This document shows positions 38,301-53,334 of a stretch of DNA of 64,000 nt, piece by piece (positions within the stretch are counted from its first letter, which is position 1; each line of letters starts with the position of its first letter). The DNA lies in NCBI RefSeq assembly GCF_040436345.1, contig NC_133223.1, forward strand, positions 12,035,113-12,099,112. Reading direction: 5' to 3'. The stretch comes from Pagrus major. Taxonomy: Eukaryota; Chordata; Actinopteri; Spariformes; Sparidae. The notes beneath the pieces were generated by a model. It saw only the letters and a program-made list of their open reading frames with translations. It had not been told where the DNA came from and ran no database searches. A program made the translations under genes and the position numbers.

Positions 38301-41300
38301 CTATTGTATTCTAATGGACAATGTCCTGTGACTCACAGCATCACACACTATTGGTGGGAAGGATCTCAGTGGCTCCATTCCACACGAAAACCATCCAATC
38401 TCCTCCCAGCATGCTTTCAGAGACCTCCCTCTCCACAATCTGACATGACAGGAAAATTCTGCCATATTTGTGCTGCTGCTTTCAATATACATAGAAAAAG
38501 GTCTAATGGAACGGCTTTCACCATCCTCAGACCCCTGCTTATCACACTGCACACTGTAAAAGGTCTGTTGGTCTGTTGCATACATGTAAATCACGCCAGA
38601 TATCCCTGTCAGCTGACCGGCTTGATTGTGATTTGCAGGTTTTAGGAAACACTGATAAGATGAAGTGGCTTAGTGAATCAGACACTCGTGCGGCGCTGTG
38701 TCCTATGACAGGGCTTAGAAGAGGAAGCCCGGACAGGCATGGCTCAGCAGACTTACAAGTGGACATCCTGACTTGAATTTCCTGCTTAGTAGGACATCGG
38801 CATCCTGACACAATCCCCAGATGACTACTTATTCGCTTAATCACAGGGTAAACAACATTCTTCTGGAGAAAGCTACAGAAAACATACTGCTATATAACAG
38901 TGAGGGGCACAGGTGAGGCTCGAAGGTGAAGATGCCCGATTCTCCTCGCACATACAGATAAACACACACATGTAGCAATGTCATTTAATTTTGCAAAAGA
39001 AAAAAACAGCAGTGAACATGTTTCTTACAAAAATATATGTTATATACTGTGCATGTGTTGTTAGAGTGCTCTTTGTTCCAATGCTTTTATCTCTGCTTCA
39101 GTTTGCTTTTTACTTATTTATTTTACTGTGTGTATTTATTGTATTGTTTAAATGCACATTTGTAACTGCACCTGTAATACTTGCTTTGCTGACTGACACT
39201 TTGTCTCTTTCATTGTTTTGCTCACTTTGCATCTCTGTCTTTGTGTTCTATTATGTTATACAAATACAGTTTTTATTACAATTATTAAATCTGCAATAGC
39301 CAGATATAGCAGCTTTTTCAAATCCCCCATTACTTAAAGCGGTCACTTCAAGTTCAAGAGTTTGTGAGTTATTTCCCTCACTTGGCGCTTCAAAATTTCC
39401 AGTAAATCTGACATGATACGATTGATGAAACACGCAGAGTTAAGTCATGTGTCCGCTATGAGGATCTCTTCCTATCCCTGTGTGTTTAATACTATGAGCA
39501 ACACATCCTTCAAGCTTAACTCAGTCGATTTTACACACAAAAGTGTGTTTACAGGTCTTGGAGAGGACTAATATGGTATGGTATATGGTCAAAACATTGT
39601 ATAAGTAATGTAAGTCTATGGCTATATCTAAGTCTTTGGTGGCTCCAGAGGAAGCTGCGTGAAATCTGATAAAATGCCTCAACTGATGCCACTTGAGGTC
39701 TTATTGCATCCGGCAGCATGCTTTTCTGACTATTTCGACCCACAATCCTCTGCGCAGCAGAAGTTACGTCACATCGACTGAGCTGCAGAGAGGGCACAGG
39801 CAGATGACAGCTCATTAGCTGCGTTCCAAATCACATTTTACTGTTTTACTTCAAATTTCATGCTACAAATGCAACAGATGTATGAGCAAGAGGGTCAAAT
39901 TTGAAGGTGCAAAGATAAGACAAATAGTATATGCCAATTGCATACATACTACATGCAATGTAGTAAAAGTACAAGAAAAAGTGTGTATTTTGGAACACAG
40001 CTTCCGACTGAAGTGTTGGTATATCTGGTCGTCCTACACGGATTTCGATGTTGTTGTTTTTTAACCTGTCCATCACGAGTCTGACAATGTTATAAGAGTG
40101 CAATGCCAAATTGGTGGAATACTCCTTTGACTCCATCATGACTGATGGAGAGTCAGGGGGCCTACATCACATACTTACTCCACATTCTGCACAGCAGTGA
40201 CACAGCGGAGCCAACAACCCCAAATGATTCACTGATAGCTCTGTCAACACACTCCCTGCTGTACTCTTCCCTATTTTGGCCCATTCTACCTCATCATGAA
40301 ACTATGTGGGAATAATGCAGTGCAGAATCATCATGATACTTGTCCTTTTCTGAGGACAGAGCTCGAATATAACATGCTTTTAAAAGCCACTGAGTAAAAA
40401 GTGAGAATTCCCAGAGTATCTCGAGTGAAGTTCTGGGAATTCTCGTGTTCCCCCTCAAGGACACTTACCCTTTCAAAACCGCTTATGCTCCCCATGCTTC
40501 CCAAGCGGCCCCTCATCCTGCTGGCACCCTGGTGACAGAGATGGTTATACAATATGAAACATGCGTATATGCCCTTTTTTCAACTGTTCATGACAAAAAG
40601 TGTAGCTGGTATTATCAGGAAGGCACTAAAACATCAACTCAGAAAATCATAAATGCTAAGAAATAAAAGGACAAATATTTCCTGACTTGATAACATGAAC
40701 TGTGTCATTGCTAAGCTAAGTCTCTGAGACAATAGCAGATGGCAGCAGAGGTCTCAGATTGCCTGGATGCCTCTACTGAGGAATTATTCTGCTGTCTCAC
40801 TGGCAGATATGGGTCAATCCAAATCCCCTGGATGACACTGACACAGAAACAGCAACCGATACAATGAGAGAGAGCCGAGAGACACATAAAAGGTACACAG
40901 CACACAGGCTACATTCTGTCTGGGGTGAAGAAATAAGAGACAGAGACAGGGATAAGGAGAGAAAAAGGTAGATCCAATAACAGCAGGGAATTAAATAAAG
41001 ACAAAGGAAGGGGGGGGGAGAAAACTCTGTGCTCAGACGCACCCTTGCTATGATGTTCTCCAGAGAGCTGGTGAGGGAGCTGCGTGCTTTATTCTTCAGA
41101 ATATCAAGTTTGAAACGACTGCTGGTGGCTGTGCCGTCTCCTGCCGATGAGCTGTTTGCTGCATTCTGTCAGATGATAATAATGGACAGAAGAAAAAATA
41201 AACCAACACGGAAAGAAGAAATAAAATGTGACTGCAGTGACTAAAAATAATGCTGGGTTTGTTTTGGGGGGTTTGCCATTAGAATGATGATATTCGATAT

Positions 41301-44300
41301 TTAACATACACATTATCATGGGCTGTATGACTGAGAACCTTCATCAACATATTTAACATACTGTTAGGGTTAGGGCTAAAGTAATAACCAAGAACTCTGT
41401 CAGTGTCATGTTGTCCCCTCAGCAGGTTACTGAATGTGACAATGATTCAATTGATAACCAGTGACGGTCTTTTCCAGGAACATTATGCGTCTACATGGGA
41501 CGTGATGAAATTAAGATCTTCTATCAAAAAGCTGAAAAACTGAGCTTTTTGCATCAACAGCAGCACCCACAACTTCAAAACCTAAAACATTCTCTGCAAC
41601 ATTATTATTATTATTAATAATTATGTCATCACTGACTAATTTTAACTCAGTCTTTTCTGTGGCCCTGATTATTTAGAACTGCTGTGATATCAACACAATG
41701 GAAAACCTGAGGATAAGAAGCCTGTGTAGATGGAGAGACCGCGGGGCTGAGAGTTTTGTCAGAATCATTTACAGTCTAAATGGACCTACTCAAATCTTTT
41801 CAGGCACTACTAAACTGTGATTTTAATGAATATGTTGGTCCTGAAGTTAAAGTTAAACCCAGAAATCAATCTATAACTGAGAATCTGTGAGAAGGTAATC
41901 TCCCCTCTTTTGACATAGGAACACAATTTATGCAGTAAAGTTTTTTTGGCCATCATCCTCAGGGTAAAGTGGATCATCTGCTAATGTACTTTTTAAGTCA
42001 CTGTTTCATTTCACACTTGTTTTGGCAATGAAAAACAACGTTTCCATGCCAATAAAGCCCCATGGAATTGAACTGAATATTTACCTGAGGGGCTTCTCCG
42101 ATGTGGAGGTGGGACTTTTGTTTGCTTTCACAGAGCTGTCTCAGATGGAGAATCACCAGCTCATTCTCCTCTTGGTCTGAGCCAGGCTTCAGTCTCTGCA
42201 GACACGGACACACAAACACTCAAAACCCAAGATGGGCAAACACTGCTGTGAAACAGATGCAGCGATTGTAACTGTTTCTCAAAAAAATCAATCACCAAAT
42301 TACTGTTAATATGTAAGTGTGCTTTCCCCCATCAGAGCCAAACCTCACCTGAACTCGCTCAAAAATCTCAGCCTGCTCATTATCAGTCAGCTGGGAGAGA
42401 TATTTTTGGATGGCTAGCTTCGCTCTGGGAGGGTAGAGACCTGAAGAGGAAGTAAGAATGTTCTTTTATGTTGCTCCGACTCTGAGAAACAGACAGTGCA
42501 TCAATATATTCATGAGCTGAGTCGGAGAGGAGTGCTGGAGTGTGACTCAGTCTACGTGGCTCACCTTCGATCCGCTCGCAGAGCTTGTGCAGGTCGTGCA
42601 TGGGGCAGGCTTCACATAACTGGACCGGAGTCTTGTTACTCTGTAAGGCTGCTGCTGTAGTGAAGGCCTGCTTCAGGGTCAGCATCACCTCATCCACCTG
42701 ACATGTACAGTCAAATGTAGACGAAATGTAGACAACACAGAGAGAGATTAGAGATTAGAGATTAAAGGGTCAGTTAACCCGTAAATTAAAAAATACATGT
42801 TTTTCCTCTTGCCTGTGCTATTTATCCATCACGATTTCTTTGGTGTGAGTTGCAGAGTTTTGGAGATATTGGTCTGCTTTTAATCCGATATAATGGAACT
42901 AGATGACACTCTGCTTCTGGTGCTCAAAGCACCAAAAAATACATTTGAAAAACTCAGCAAGGTCTCACAAACAGCTCACAGCAAGCTCTGTGGATTATCT
43001 TAATCCTAACCAGGTCATGATTTCTGGAAGGAGAGACATTGCTGTTGAGTTTTGTATTTTTTATTTTGTATGTATTTTTGGAGCTTTGGGCACCACAAGC
43101 AGAGTGTCATCTAGTTCCATTATGTTCAGAAGAAGGCTGACATCTTTATCTCTAAGACCCAGCGTTTCACACCAAAACAATGTACATGGATAAATAGCAC
43201 TAGAGGTAAGAGGAAAAATATTTGTGTCCCTGAAAGTGAAAGTATTGGGTTGAGAGCAAAAGCTGAAGTCATTTTTTATTTACATGTTTTGTGTGACTCA
43301 CCAGGGACTCGCTGGCACACTGGAAAACGAAGCACACATACTGACTGGGACCAGACTCTGCCTGATCCCGACAGATAAAACCAAAGTGGTCGGACTGCTT
43401 GATGCCCTGTGTCAAAGTCAAGACAAGCAGGAAACTAGACATAAGTACATTATTTTTATGCAGCTTGTCTATTGAATGTCTATTCAAAAAAGAACATATA
43501 TACACATCACTGATAAATGATAAAAGCCATTAAATTAAGGACTGAAAACAGAAATCATGCTACACAGTAAGTCAGGCAGTAATGTACTAGATGCCATGAA
43601 AAAATATGCACAAAATTAGTCTGAGCCTATTCTCTGACTGGGGCTGCAGTAGAGACAGCAGAGAGAGGCTTTTAGTATAAAAACAGCGGGTAAAAATAAA
43701 CCAACCTGACAGCAGGATGAGATATCTTTGAAGTTCTTCTCCAGCACCACTGTTTTGCTGTCTGGACTTATGAGGTTTATTTCAAAACGGCCGACCTGTG
43801 AGACACAAATGTCTATTCTGGTCGGACAGATTCACGCAAGAACACGTACGTAGAAAAGCAGTCACACAAAACCATACATACTGTGTGTAGATGATGGATT
43901 TAACTTATGGCAAGGAGAATCTCAGTGTCAAGAGTCTCACGATAAGGGCTGGGACTATTCTGAGGCGCGTTCAATGACGCACGTAAACACACTCAAAATC
44001 AAGGTCAACAGGTCTGCACCAATGATTTTTCCCATAATTGACTGCTATGTGGAGTATCATATTGAGCGCTGTGCTCTAGTTTTTAAAATTAGCTCCATGA
44101 GGAAATGGGCATGGTGTGTGAGGAATGGCAGTTGGCTCACTCGGCTGTTCACAAAGCAGCGGCCTTACGTTCGCACAGGAGTAGCGCTGCGGTCACAAAT
44201 TCTGCTCAGGAGTTACAGCCTCTTAAACTGAAGGGCTAACACAGGGCCGAGCCAGTCTGTGCGTTACAACTGCCAGCCACGTGCACATAAAAATGATTTG

Positions 44301-47300
44301 CAGTAGCAGGAGGCTCTGAGGCTGGACTGAATGCATAGAGGGTGACAAACAAGGACAAACGGTGGTTTTCTGGTGTGACGGGTGGAATCAAGTTCTTCAA
44401 GACAAATTATGACATGAAGGAAGTGAGTGGAACAAAAACATCCACCCATCTCATTGACAAAGGGAGTATATTTATAGAGTTCTGCCCATAAAACTAACAT
44501 CTACTGCAATTTTGGAGTAAAGCCAAACAGTGTAAAACATTCCTGAATCTTAACTTTGCTGTTACGATAAAGCTCCTCAGTGCTGTGGACAAAAAGATAA
44601 GACATTTCTGAGCTGCTAAGCTCATTCTGAAACTGAGACATCAGCAAAAGTACAGCATGCCGTTACTTTTCATGGAATTCAACCGCATTTTTCTTTAATC
44701 AGTTTCCTCTACCTGGAAGAGCATGGTGCGGTTCTTGTCTGCGTCAGATGGCTGAACATGGTTTGGTGCGCTGGAGTGTCTGCGGCGTGTGGGGCCTATG
44801 ATGACTCCTTCCCCAGGCTTCCTCTGCAGACTCCCTGCCAGGCTGCTGCAGCGCGTCCGAAACTCTTGAGGCTCCTCAAATCCAGAGTCCTCCAGGATGC
44901 ACTCGGGGAACGTTCCTCGCAGGCTGCTCTGACTGGAACTGCTCGACAGGCCTTTAACTGACACAAGTACAGCAAATTAGATTAACACTTTCTGCCTTTA
45001 TTTTCATTGGTGTAGATGAAGACCACATGATCAATCAAACAAGCTTGATTATTCAGTTAAATTAATCAATGTCTTGGTTGTTAAAAAAAAATCGAGTGTT
45101 TTTACATTCAATTTAGAACCTCTTTAAGACCACTTTTACACAGTTCTTATTTCAAAGTTCGAGTTAGCTGTAAATTTTAAAAAATCAGCTGCTGGCATGG
45201 TTTTCAACTAGTTCAAGGAGCCATCGGTAGCTTAATTAGCTAGTAGGGCTGTCACTTTTTATTTGAAATTCAGATTTTCATTGGAACGTGGAAAAACAGT
45301 TTTTGCCACGTCAGGCAGTGGCAGCACCAGAAACAAGTGGAGCGACCTGAGACTAATAATGCAGGAAAGTATAAAAGCTATATTTATCCAAAAGCTAGCT
45401 CACTGTACCTCAGATTCACTCACTAAAATTACACATTTTCATTGAATTTGTTCGAATTTCCCTTTTTGTAGAAGTGACAGCCATATTAACTAGCTAGCTA
45501 CAGCTAAAATCTGTGACAGGTGTCATGTCAGCTGGCTAGAAAGTATAAGTCTGCTTTTGTCTACCTCTGTGTAAAATGAAGGACCACCGTTTCCAGATTT
45601 ACAAGGAAATTCAAGTGGTTAAACCTGCTACTGTTATAGCTGTCAATGTGAAAATGGGCCGTGCAAGAATGGAAAGCTTGTCAAGTGTATCAGCAATACA
45701 GTAAAGTGCTGCAGAACAAAGCTAACAGTCGGTGTGCTTTAAAAATCTGCCTTAAGCTACTTGACCTTTTGTTCTGACTGCAGTCGTGGGCACACACATT
45801 ATTTGAATAAAATAATTCGTCCTAATCCTCAATTTGCATGACGCTCTTACCTCCACCTCCGGTCATGTCCTCCACTCCAGGGCTCTTGGGGTCTTCTATA
45901 CTCTGATTCAGAGCAGCGGAGAGTGGGTCTCCATCTCCTCCTATGAGGAACTCCACAGGGGCGCTCTCTGTGGAGCCTCGCTGACCATTGAGCAGCCGCA
46001 GGCGCTTGCGCTCGACCTCGTGCTGACGAAACTTATCGATGCAGTCATCTATGAGGGTGGACGGAGCCTTTTTGTGCAGAACAGTCACCTGGTATTTTTT
46101 GTTTCAGATTCAGAAGCAAATTAATTGAATCGCCTTACAAAAAAAAAACACAAAAAAAACGTCATATTTGAAATGTGCGTTCATTTCTACCTTGCCACAG
46201 TAAAGCACTTCATACTTCTGGGAGTTGTAGAAGGCCTCGTCAGCTTCCTGTTTTGGCTTGGTATCTTCCTTTAGGGCTGATTTGGACACTTGGCGAATCC
46301 TGCTGATCACCTCAGGGACCTGTAAGAAAGGAGAGTGGAACAAAGGGATATGTTGAACAGGAAGACGTTGACGAGGAAACTCACAACAAAAGGGAAAGGG
46401 AAGTGAAGTGGAACCAAACGCCAGGCTGCAGCTCCTCTTACAGCTGAACAGCATGAGAAAAACATAACTCAACTGAGACAGATACAATAACATCAACTGC
46501 AATAGTGTGACTTATTTTCAAATTCTTTAATATTGAAATTTTAAATTTTTCATTTTAAAAAAGGTGTAATACGTAAGATTTTAACTGAAAACAATAAAAG
46601 ATTAAATAAAATTATCCACAGAAATAACAGTTTTGACCTGCATGCGGACCACCAGATGCATGGCTAATTGAGCTAACTAGCTAACTGCAACTGCAGTTAG
46701 CAGCAGTTCATGGTTACTCTGTTGATATGCTGCCCCCCTGTCCAGTATGAATTTGTCAGGTGGCCAATTCTTACATATTGCACCTTTAAATTCAATGTCA
46801 AAACTGCACTGATATCTCTAGAAGCCCATATTAAATAACATGCGTTACAGTGATTGATCCCTCACATCATGTCAGTGGAGGTGTACTGGACAGAAATGGA
46901 GACTCGTGCACAAACAAAAGTCAACACAGTACAAGTAAAACTGTGTTTAGCCAGCACAGTTCATCCAGGAACTTGTTTTGGTTAACAAATAACATGGCCT
47001 GCCTTCATGTTCCAACTTTAAACAACTCAAGGCTAAAAAAACAGCAGAAGATTTGAACTAACTAAGGCTGGACAGACCAAACACTACAGAAGTAGGCGAG
47101 AGGCCAGGAAACGCCCGCAACCAAGGACAGAAGACAAAACACGGAGCTGGAGGAAACTTGAGGCTTGAAGGTCACACAGCCCGTTTCTGCAGCTCGTTCA
47201 ACACCTGCAGGAACAACTAGTGCCATTAAAGCAGGAAATCTGTTTCGGTTACTTGCATCTCAGAAAAAAATCGAACAAGTCAAGACAGAAAAAGTAACGC

Positions 47301-50300
47301 TCTTAAAAGCACACTCTTAGGCAATACTTGGGAATCTGAAGCCAACCCATCCTTCAGTCTTGAGACACTTTAACTGTTGAGGTTACAATAGATTTGGCAG
47401 ACACAACACGACCGACAGCCTCTTAAATTCAAGCGCCTATAACAAGGGCCGCTGCCAAGGTCAGACAAATACTGCATTTAAGACAACAATGAGCGCTAAA
47501 ACAAACATTGGCTCCACACACTGCACACATCTCTCGTCGTATCTGATAAGAGCTGCATGCTGGCTGTTGGGCAAATATATTTATTACGTAGACTAGAGAG
47601 GGAAGTTATGTAACAAAATACATCAGGCTTAGTTCAGAGGTGTGACCAGAACAGCAGGACAGAGGAGGGAGGGCAGGGAAACAGGAAAGGAACGCTTGTG
47701 AATAAAATATAACATCCTGGCAAAGTTCAAATAGTTGTCTTCTATATTGCTGCAGTGGCTACATGAACTATTTAAAGTCCTATTTTCCTAGTGCCTGCCT
47801 TCCCAGGGGTTGAGCTGTGCATGGCTGGTGACAGAGGTCTGTACTGAGATGAGGGAGAGGGCGGTTGCTGGGTCACACATACTCCATCTCACTCGAATTC
47901 AACTCTGACCCGTTGTGATTGATTTTTTCTGTTGGCTTTTAGATTTTAAAAGCATCTTTTGAGTTAACAGCAAACTGGAGGTGGGTGATCTGGCCAAAAA
48001 AAAAATTATATCACTATCTATTTGATGGCAAATCACAATCCACAATCTAAATTGCAATAGTTTTTAGAAATATCAAAATGCCCTGCACACTTTAACCAGA
48101 CCTGAAATAGCCTATGAATTAATTTGCAGGATTAAAACACAATATTGCATTAAAGATAGTTATTTTTTGGCACAAGCTCCTCATACGCCACGCCACTAGC
48201 TTTAACTCACATTGCATTGTTTGTAATATATCACCATAGGAAGAGCCATGTAATGTGATTTGTCTAATCAGCATAGCAAACTAGTTTGATCACTCTTTTA
48301 GTTTGTCCATGTGGTGTGGATCTGCTAGTCAATGAGGATATGTGTAGTTTGGATATGATAGTAAGAGACTGTGGACACCTTCAAATCAATCATGATTTAA
48401 AATAGTCAAATTGCCCACCCCTACAGCGAACCTAAAAAAAAACCAGCAGCGCTGACACTCAGGATTCAGCAATTCACTGATTTTATTATTAACTGGGATT
48501 TCAAATGTTAATGCCTGTAAAGGCTCTGCTACACCGAGTGTCTCTGTTCTCACTCTCACAAATGGGACGTTATGGTACATTATTTTTCTAAGTAGCTGTG
48601 AGTAAAAATTGTGGTTTCAGTGTAATATAAACCAATGGTGAATAAGCAAGAAAAGGACCACTGCATGATTTATAAATTACTGTTCACCAAAATGGCATAA
48701 CCCCTGCATGAGAGATGTTCTCAATTTGTTTTATTTTTTACTAAAACTACACTATGACCCGACTTCTTCAGGATTATTATTTATTATTTTGTACTGTATT
48801 ATTTGGTTACCGTGTTATTTCTGCATCGATTGAGTTACTGTTAAAAGAAAGCTAACAAAGACGAAATACCTTTGACCCTTTAAATAAAAATTAATGTATT
48901 ATAATCTTGAAACCGCAAAACTGGGATTTTTCCTCAGACAATAATGTGACCATCAAAATCTATTATCTTTACATCCCTAGCTGACACAACTAGGTGAAGG
49001 TAATTTAGAGGCCTTGGTGGCTGAGAATCACGGCTGCTCTGTCGGAGCTGTCATGTAATCAGGCCTGTGTCCTGCAGCACATTGTCATGGAAGAAAAATG
49101 ACATTTAAAGGAACTGCTGGATTATACATGAGCAAGATGACACCACAGCACCATTTGATCTGATTAATTATTTGTAGTAAACCCAGTACAGAGCCAGTAA
49201 AGGTGCTCATTCCTTGGGCGGAGACAGGCACAGACAGGCAGAAGGCTGTCAGGGAGCAGAGGAGAGCTGTGTCTTTTCAACTGGCAATCTATTCAAACAC
49301 ATCCTCCCACTCCGAGTGGGTCTTCGAGCTGTTTTTTACACCTAACCTTCACCCATCATTGCCTGGCTTTATCAAACAATATCAGTGACACTGGTTGTGA
49401 TCCAAAGCTTGTCTACATACACAGCAGCAGCTTTAGAGCTTAGGAGAAAACAAACAGGAGGATTGTCCCCTCTGAGCTCCGTCCTGAGCACCCTCGCTGC
49501 ACGGGTCATATTATGTCAAAGCTCCCTCCAATAGGCCCTAATAATACGTTATCAAACAGGAGCTGGCACATAGTTCTGTTGCCCTTTACTGCACCATTAA
49601 GGCAGACAAATGAGAAGCAGCAAGGACACAGCACACCCACCCACAGTGTCTGCAATCATCAGGTCTAATTAGGCTTCTTTAAGAGACACAGGTTATCATT
49701 GTGTCAATACAAGATAAGGGTGGAAACAGATAGAGACAGAGGTATGGAAGATAATTCCCTGTGTCGGAGCAGGAGCAATGCAAGATTACACTCTTAATGA
49801 TGAGAATGATTACAGATGACTCTGTAATTACAAAGTTACCAGTAATTTCTTGCAGAGTTACACAAAATAAATAAAAGACGAGAAAATCAAAACACAGCTG
49901 AACTACAAATTTCCACTGTCCAACCCAACAAGCCAAAAACGAACATAAAATGAAAATTGATTCAGAAGCTGCCTTATGAAATAAATGCAACTGAAAAAAA
50001 TCCACTCGCTCATTGAGTTAACTTAAAGCAGAAACCTGGATAAATAGTGTTGCTTTACTAATCATATCAGTCTTTGTGTGGCTGAAGCTCTCCAGTTATT
50101 GGTTCTAAAGGCTGACTGTTGTCACGTGTTTGGAGCTGCACCTCACTACAGCTGTGACGTCCTCCCAGTGCTTTTCCATCTGCCTGAGGACAAACTGGGC
50201 TCTGCAGTTTGACAAAGTTCATGTCCCGACTCACAACAAAGGCTCCTATGTCACCTTAACATGAGGCAACAAGCTCATATCATAGCTTCTTTTTGTAAGA

Positions 50301-50881
50301 AGTGTGATCATGTTAACAGCCAACTCATCTGCCCTGGCTAACCAAAGATAGCTCAGGTGTGACCTCTCAACAGGAGAGAATGAAAAAAGCTTTGTCTGGT
50401 TTTTTTTTTGGTTTTTTTAACACTCCAAAATACAGCCGAAAACACAAAATAAGATGGAGCATACATCTACAATACTAACTTTCCGTTCCTACTTGGTTTT
50501 TACTGAAGTTTCTTTGACAGCCCACTCAAGTATGTCACTCTTGCCCCGACTTGGATCATGAGAGTGTCCCACTGTCCCTACATGCCACTGAATGATGAGC
50601 AGCAGCACCCACATGAGAGCGGAGGGTCACGCAGTGAGACATTTCTACTGAGGACCAGTTCCAAATCAGAGCAGAGGTGGAAAACACACAGGCCTGTGGT
50701 GTACACTGTGCAAACTCAGGCTGTCTGCTGCCGGCTTGATAACAGCACAGCAGAGTTCAGTTTAAACAGTGTTAAACTGCTGCCATGAGAGCTTCTCTAA
50801 GCCAAGAACAATTACATTTACAGGTGCACTGTGTAGTTTGGAAGAAATACTCAGAAAGGTAACTTTAACCATGTTTAATAA

Positions 50882-50936
<55 letters not shown>

Positions 50937-53276
50937 GAAATAATAATAATAATGAGGTAAGGTAAACTTCCATAAGTGAACTAGAATGACACCTCCGCCA
51001 AGGTGAATGAACAAAAATGTTGGAAAATGCCCTATCTCGCAATGTTAAAGAAACTGAGAAAACATTGGTGAATCTGTACCTTTATCCGGCCTACCCTTAT
51101 CGGCACCCAAAGTTAAAGGGGTCTATTCTGGGCCGAGACCAATCCTCCATCCAAGTTCTGTGTAAATCGGTTCAGTGGTTTTTGTGTAATTCTGCCCACA
51201 AACCAACAAACCAGTCAACTGACCAAAAGACAGACACAGGTAAAAACATAACCTCCTTGGCGAAGTTAACAAACAAGCCATCCTCAGAGGGGAATAAGGT
51301 CCCCAGAACAGTTTGATGCTATAAAAGGTGGCTACTCCGAAGATTCCTGCAAAGTATAAACAGTAAAATGAGTAAACGAGTACAGTTAAACAGCATGAAA
51401 TCGTGTTGTCATTTGTCATTGTCGTTTGTTTATTCAGTTTATTGAATCATGAAAATCACTCAATGAGGATTTTTCTCCCCCAAAACTACATATTGCACCT
51501 TTAAACTCTAAACGACAGTGCTTGTTTAACTCGGCGTTTAATGTTATTCTGGCAAAGTATTACATCCTGTTGTCATGGATGCACCAATCAAGACTCCGGA
51601 GATGACTGGCTGAGCCTTAAATGCTGGAACACCTTATGCATAACCAATCACGGCTTGATCAAACACTTTTATAACATATCCTTGAGGACTGAAGCCGTAT
51701 TTCAAGTCGAGGAAGTCCTACTTGATTTTAAAGTGCCCAACCTTTCAAACAAAAGGAACACACACAATGACACATTCCACTTTATGTATAGACTGCGCTT
51801 TGTGAGCGTCTGTTTGTGTTGAACTGGATCTTTCTCCATGCATATAAAATCTGATACACTGTACTTTGGCTGACAAAACATCTTCACTCTTCACGACAGC
51901 AAGAGGCTAGTTGCATTTGAACCTCTCACATCCTCTTGACAGATGCCAGGGGTCTTTCCCTTAGGCTTTACACAATGAACCCTGGTCATGTCTACAGCTA
52001 AGAATAGAGAAGAAAAAAACACGTCTGTCACTCAAAACCAAGGCAATGACTTATCAAGTCTTCAATCTCTGCACATGACAAAGAGAAGACAGTTGCACAA
52101 TAAGAATGTATTATGAACAATGAATACCTGGAAAATAATCTAATCATTAACAACGACTGCAGCAGGGTGTTGCACTTGACAGTGGACAGCTACAGGTAAA
52201 ATAACCCATGCATTCCACATGTTCCACCTTGCACATGCTGATAGCTCACTGGCTGCCAAACCAGTTTCTGTTGCGTAATAATGTTGAATGAGGTATGTTC
52301 AAGATGCCTTTCTGACTGCTGCGAACATTTGGATCCCAGCAGAGAGGCCGGGTGCCTCGAAAGAAAGTGCATCTGCCTCGAACTTGTTGCCTCTTCTGCT
52401 CTCAGCTTTCACCATCAGGCAAACAGCCTGCCCCGAGCCCTGCACATACCACAGGAAACGTGATACAACGCAGGCATATTTGAGATCAATGCAGAAAAAA
52501 AACATGAGCAGAACTGGAGATCTGTTTGTGAACAGTGTTTGTGAGGGTTTCCTTGTTCACTGGGGAAACGAGAGTATCGTGAACAAGTGTGAGGACTTCA
52601 GCAAGATTCTGGGGTTGTGCCAGAATCATGCTGGCACAATCCCAAACCGAATGATTCACATGTAAACACACACGAACACACGCACAAAAAACAAGTACTA
52701 AGTGGGGCTGCAACTAACGATCATTTTCATTGTAGATGAATGCGTTGATTATTTTCTGGATGAATCGCTTAGTCGGTGAAAAATGTAGATGTTTGTTGAA
52801 GGAACGAAACCAGAATATATTCACATCTGGAATCAGATCATTTTGACCTTTTTGTTCTTAAAAAATTACTTTCACTCACATGCAAACACACAGACACACA
52901 CCTCAGTGCCGCTGGGGTGAGCTCTTGAGCATGTACAGTATGACCAACATAACATGTTTGCACGCTGATTTTCAACCTCTGACTCCCACGTTCCTGATTT
53001 TGGACTGTTTACCACATTTCAGTTTATTACTCAAGAGTGCCATGCTGATCAGCATGTAAATGTGCTGACTCAATACTGTGCCTATTCAGTTGTTGTCACA
53101 CGACAGGCACCAGAGAGATGTTCGATCTCCTAAAGAGGAGAAGCACAGAGGTGGATTAACTTTGCCAAAAAAAAAAAAAAAAAAAAAATCCAGGGTGCTC
53201 TGTTTATCATTCCCACCGACCAGTGGCCTAAATACTTAATACCAAAGCAAACATGTCTGGACCATTGACTAATCTA

Positions 53277-53334
<58 letters not shown>

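Larger units (their letters stand above)
50815..51504. mobile_element. Larger inverted-repeat element, TAAAGGTGCAATATGTAGTTT ends
   Basis: About 690 bp. Left TTTACAGGTGCACTGTGTAG; right end inverted TTTAAAGGTGCAATATGTAG. Interior carries an AAT microsatellite and a second, nested element. Confidence 0.65.

Noticed and set aside
41364..41377. GTTAGGGTTAGGGC, telomere-like
   Set aside because: Only two units; expected by chance and no array.
46081..46088. Exon 3 of tbc1d4 read as starting a protein with GTG
   Set aside because: It follows a CAG acceptor and joins exon 2 in phase 0; it is internal.
52288..52665. 125-codon plus-strand frame in tbc1d4 intron 1
   Set aside because: No homology recognised and no exon-like boundaries.
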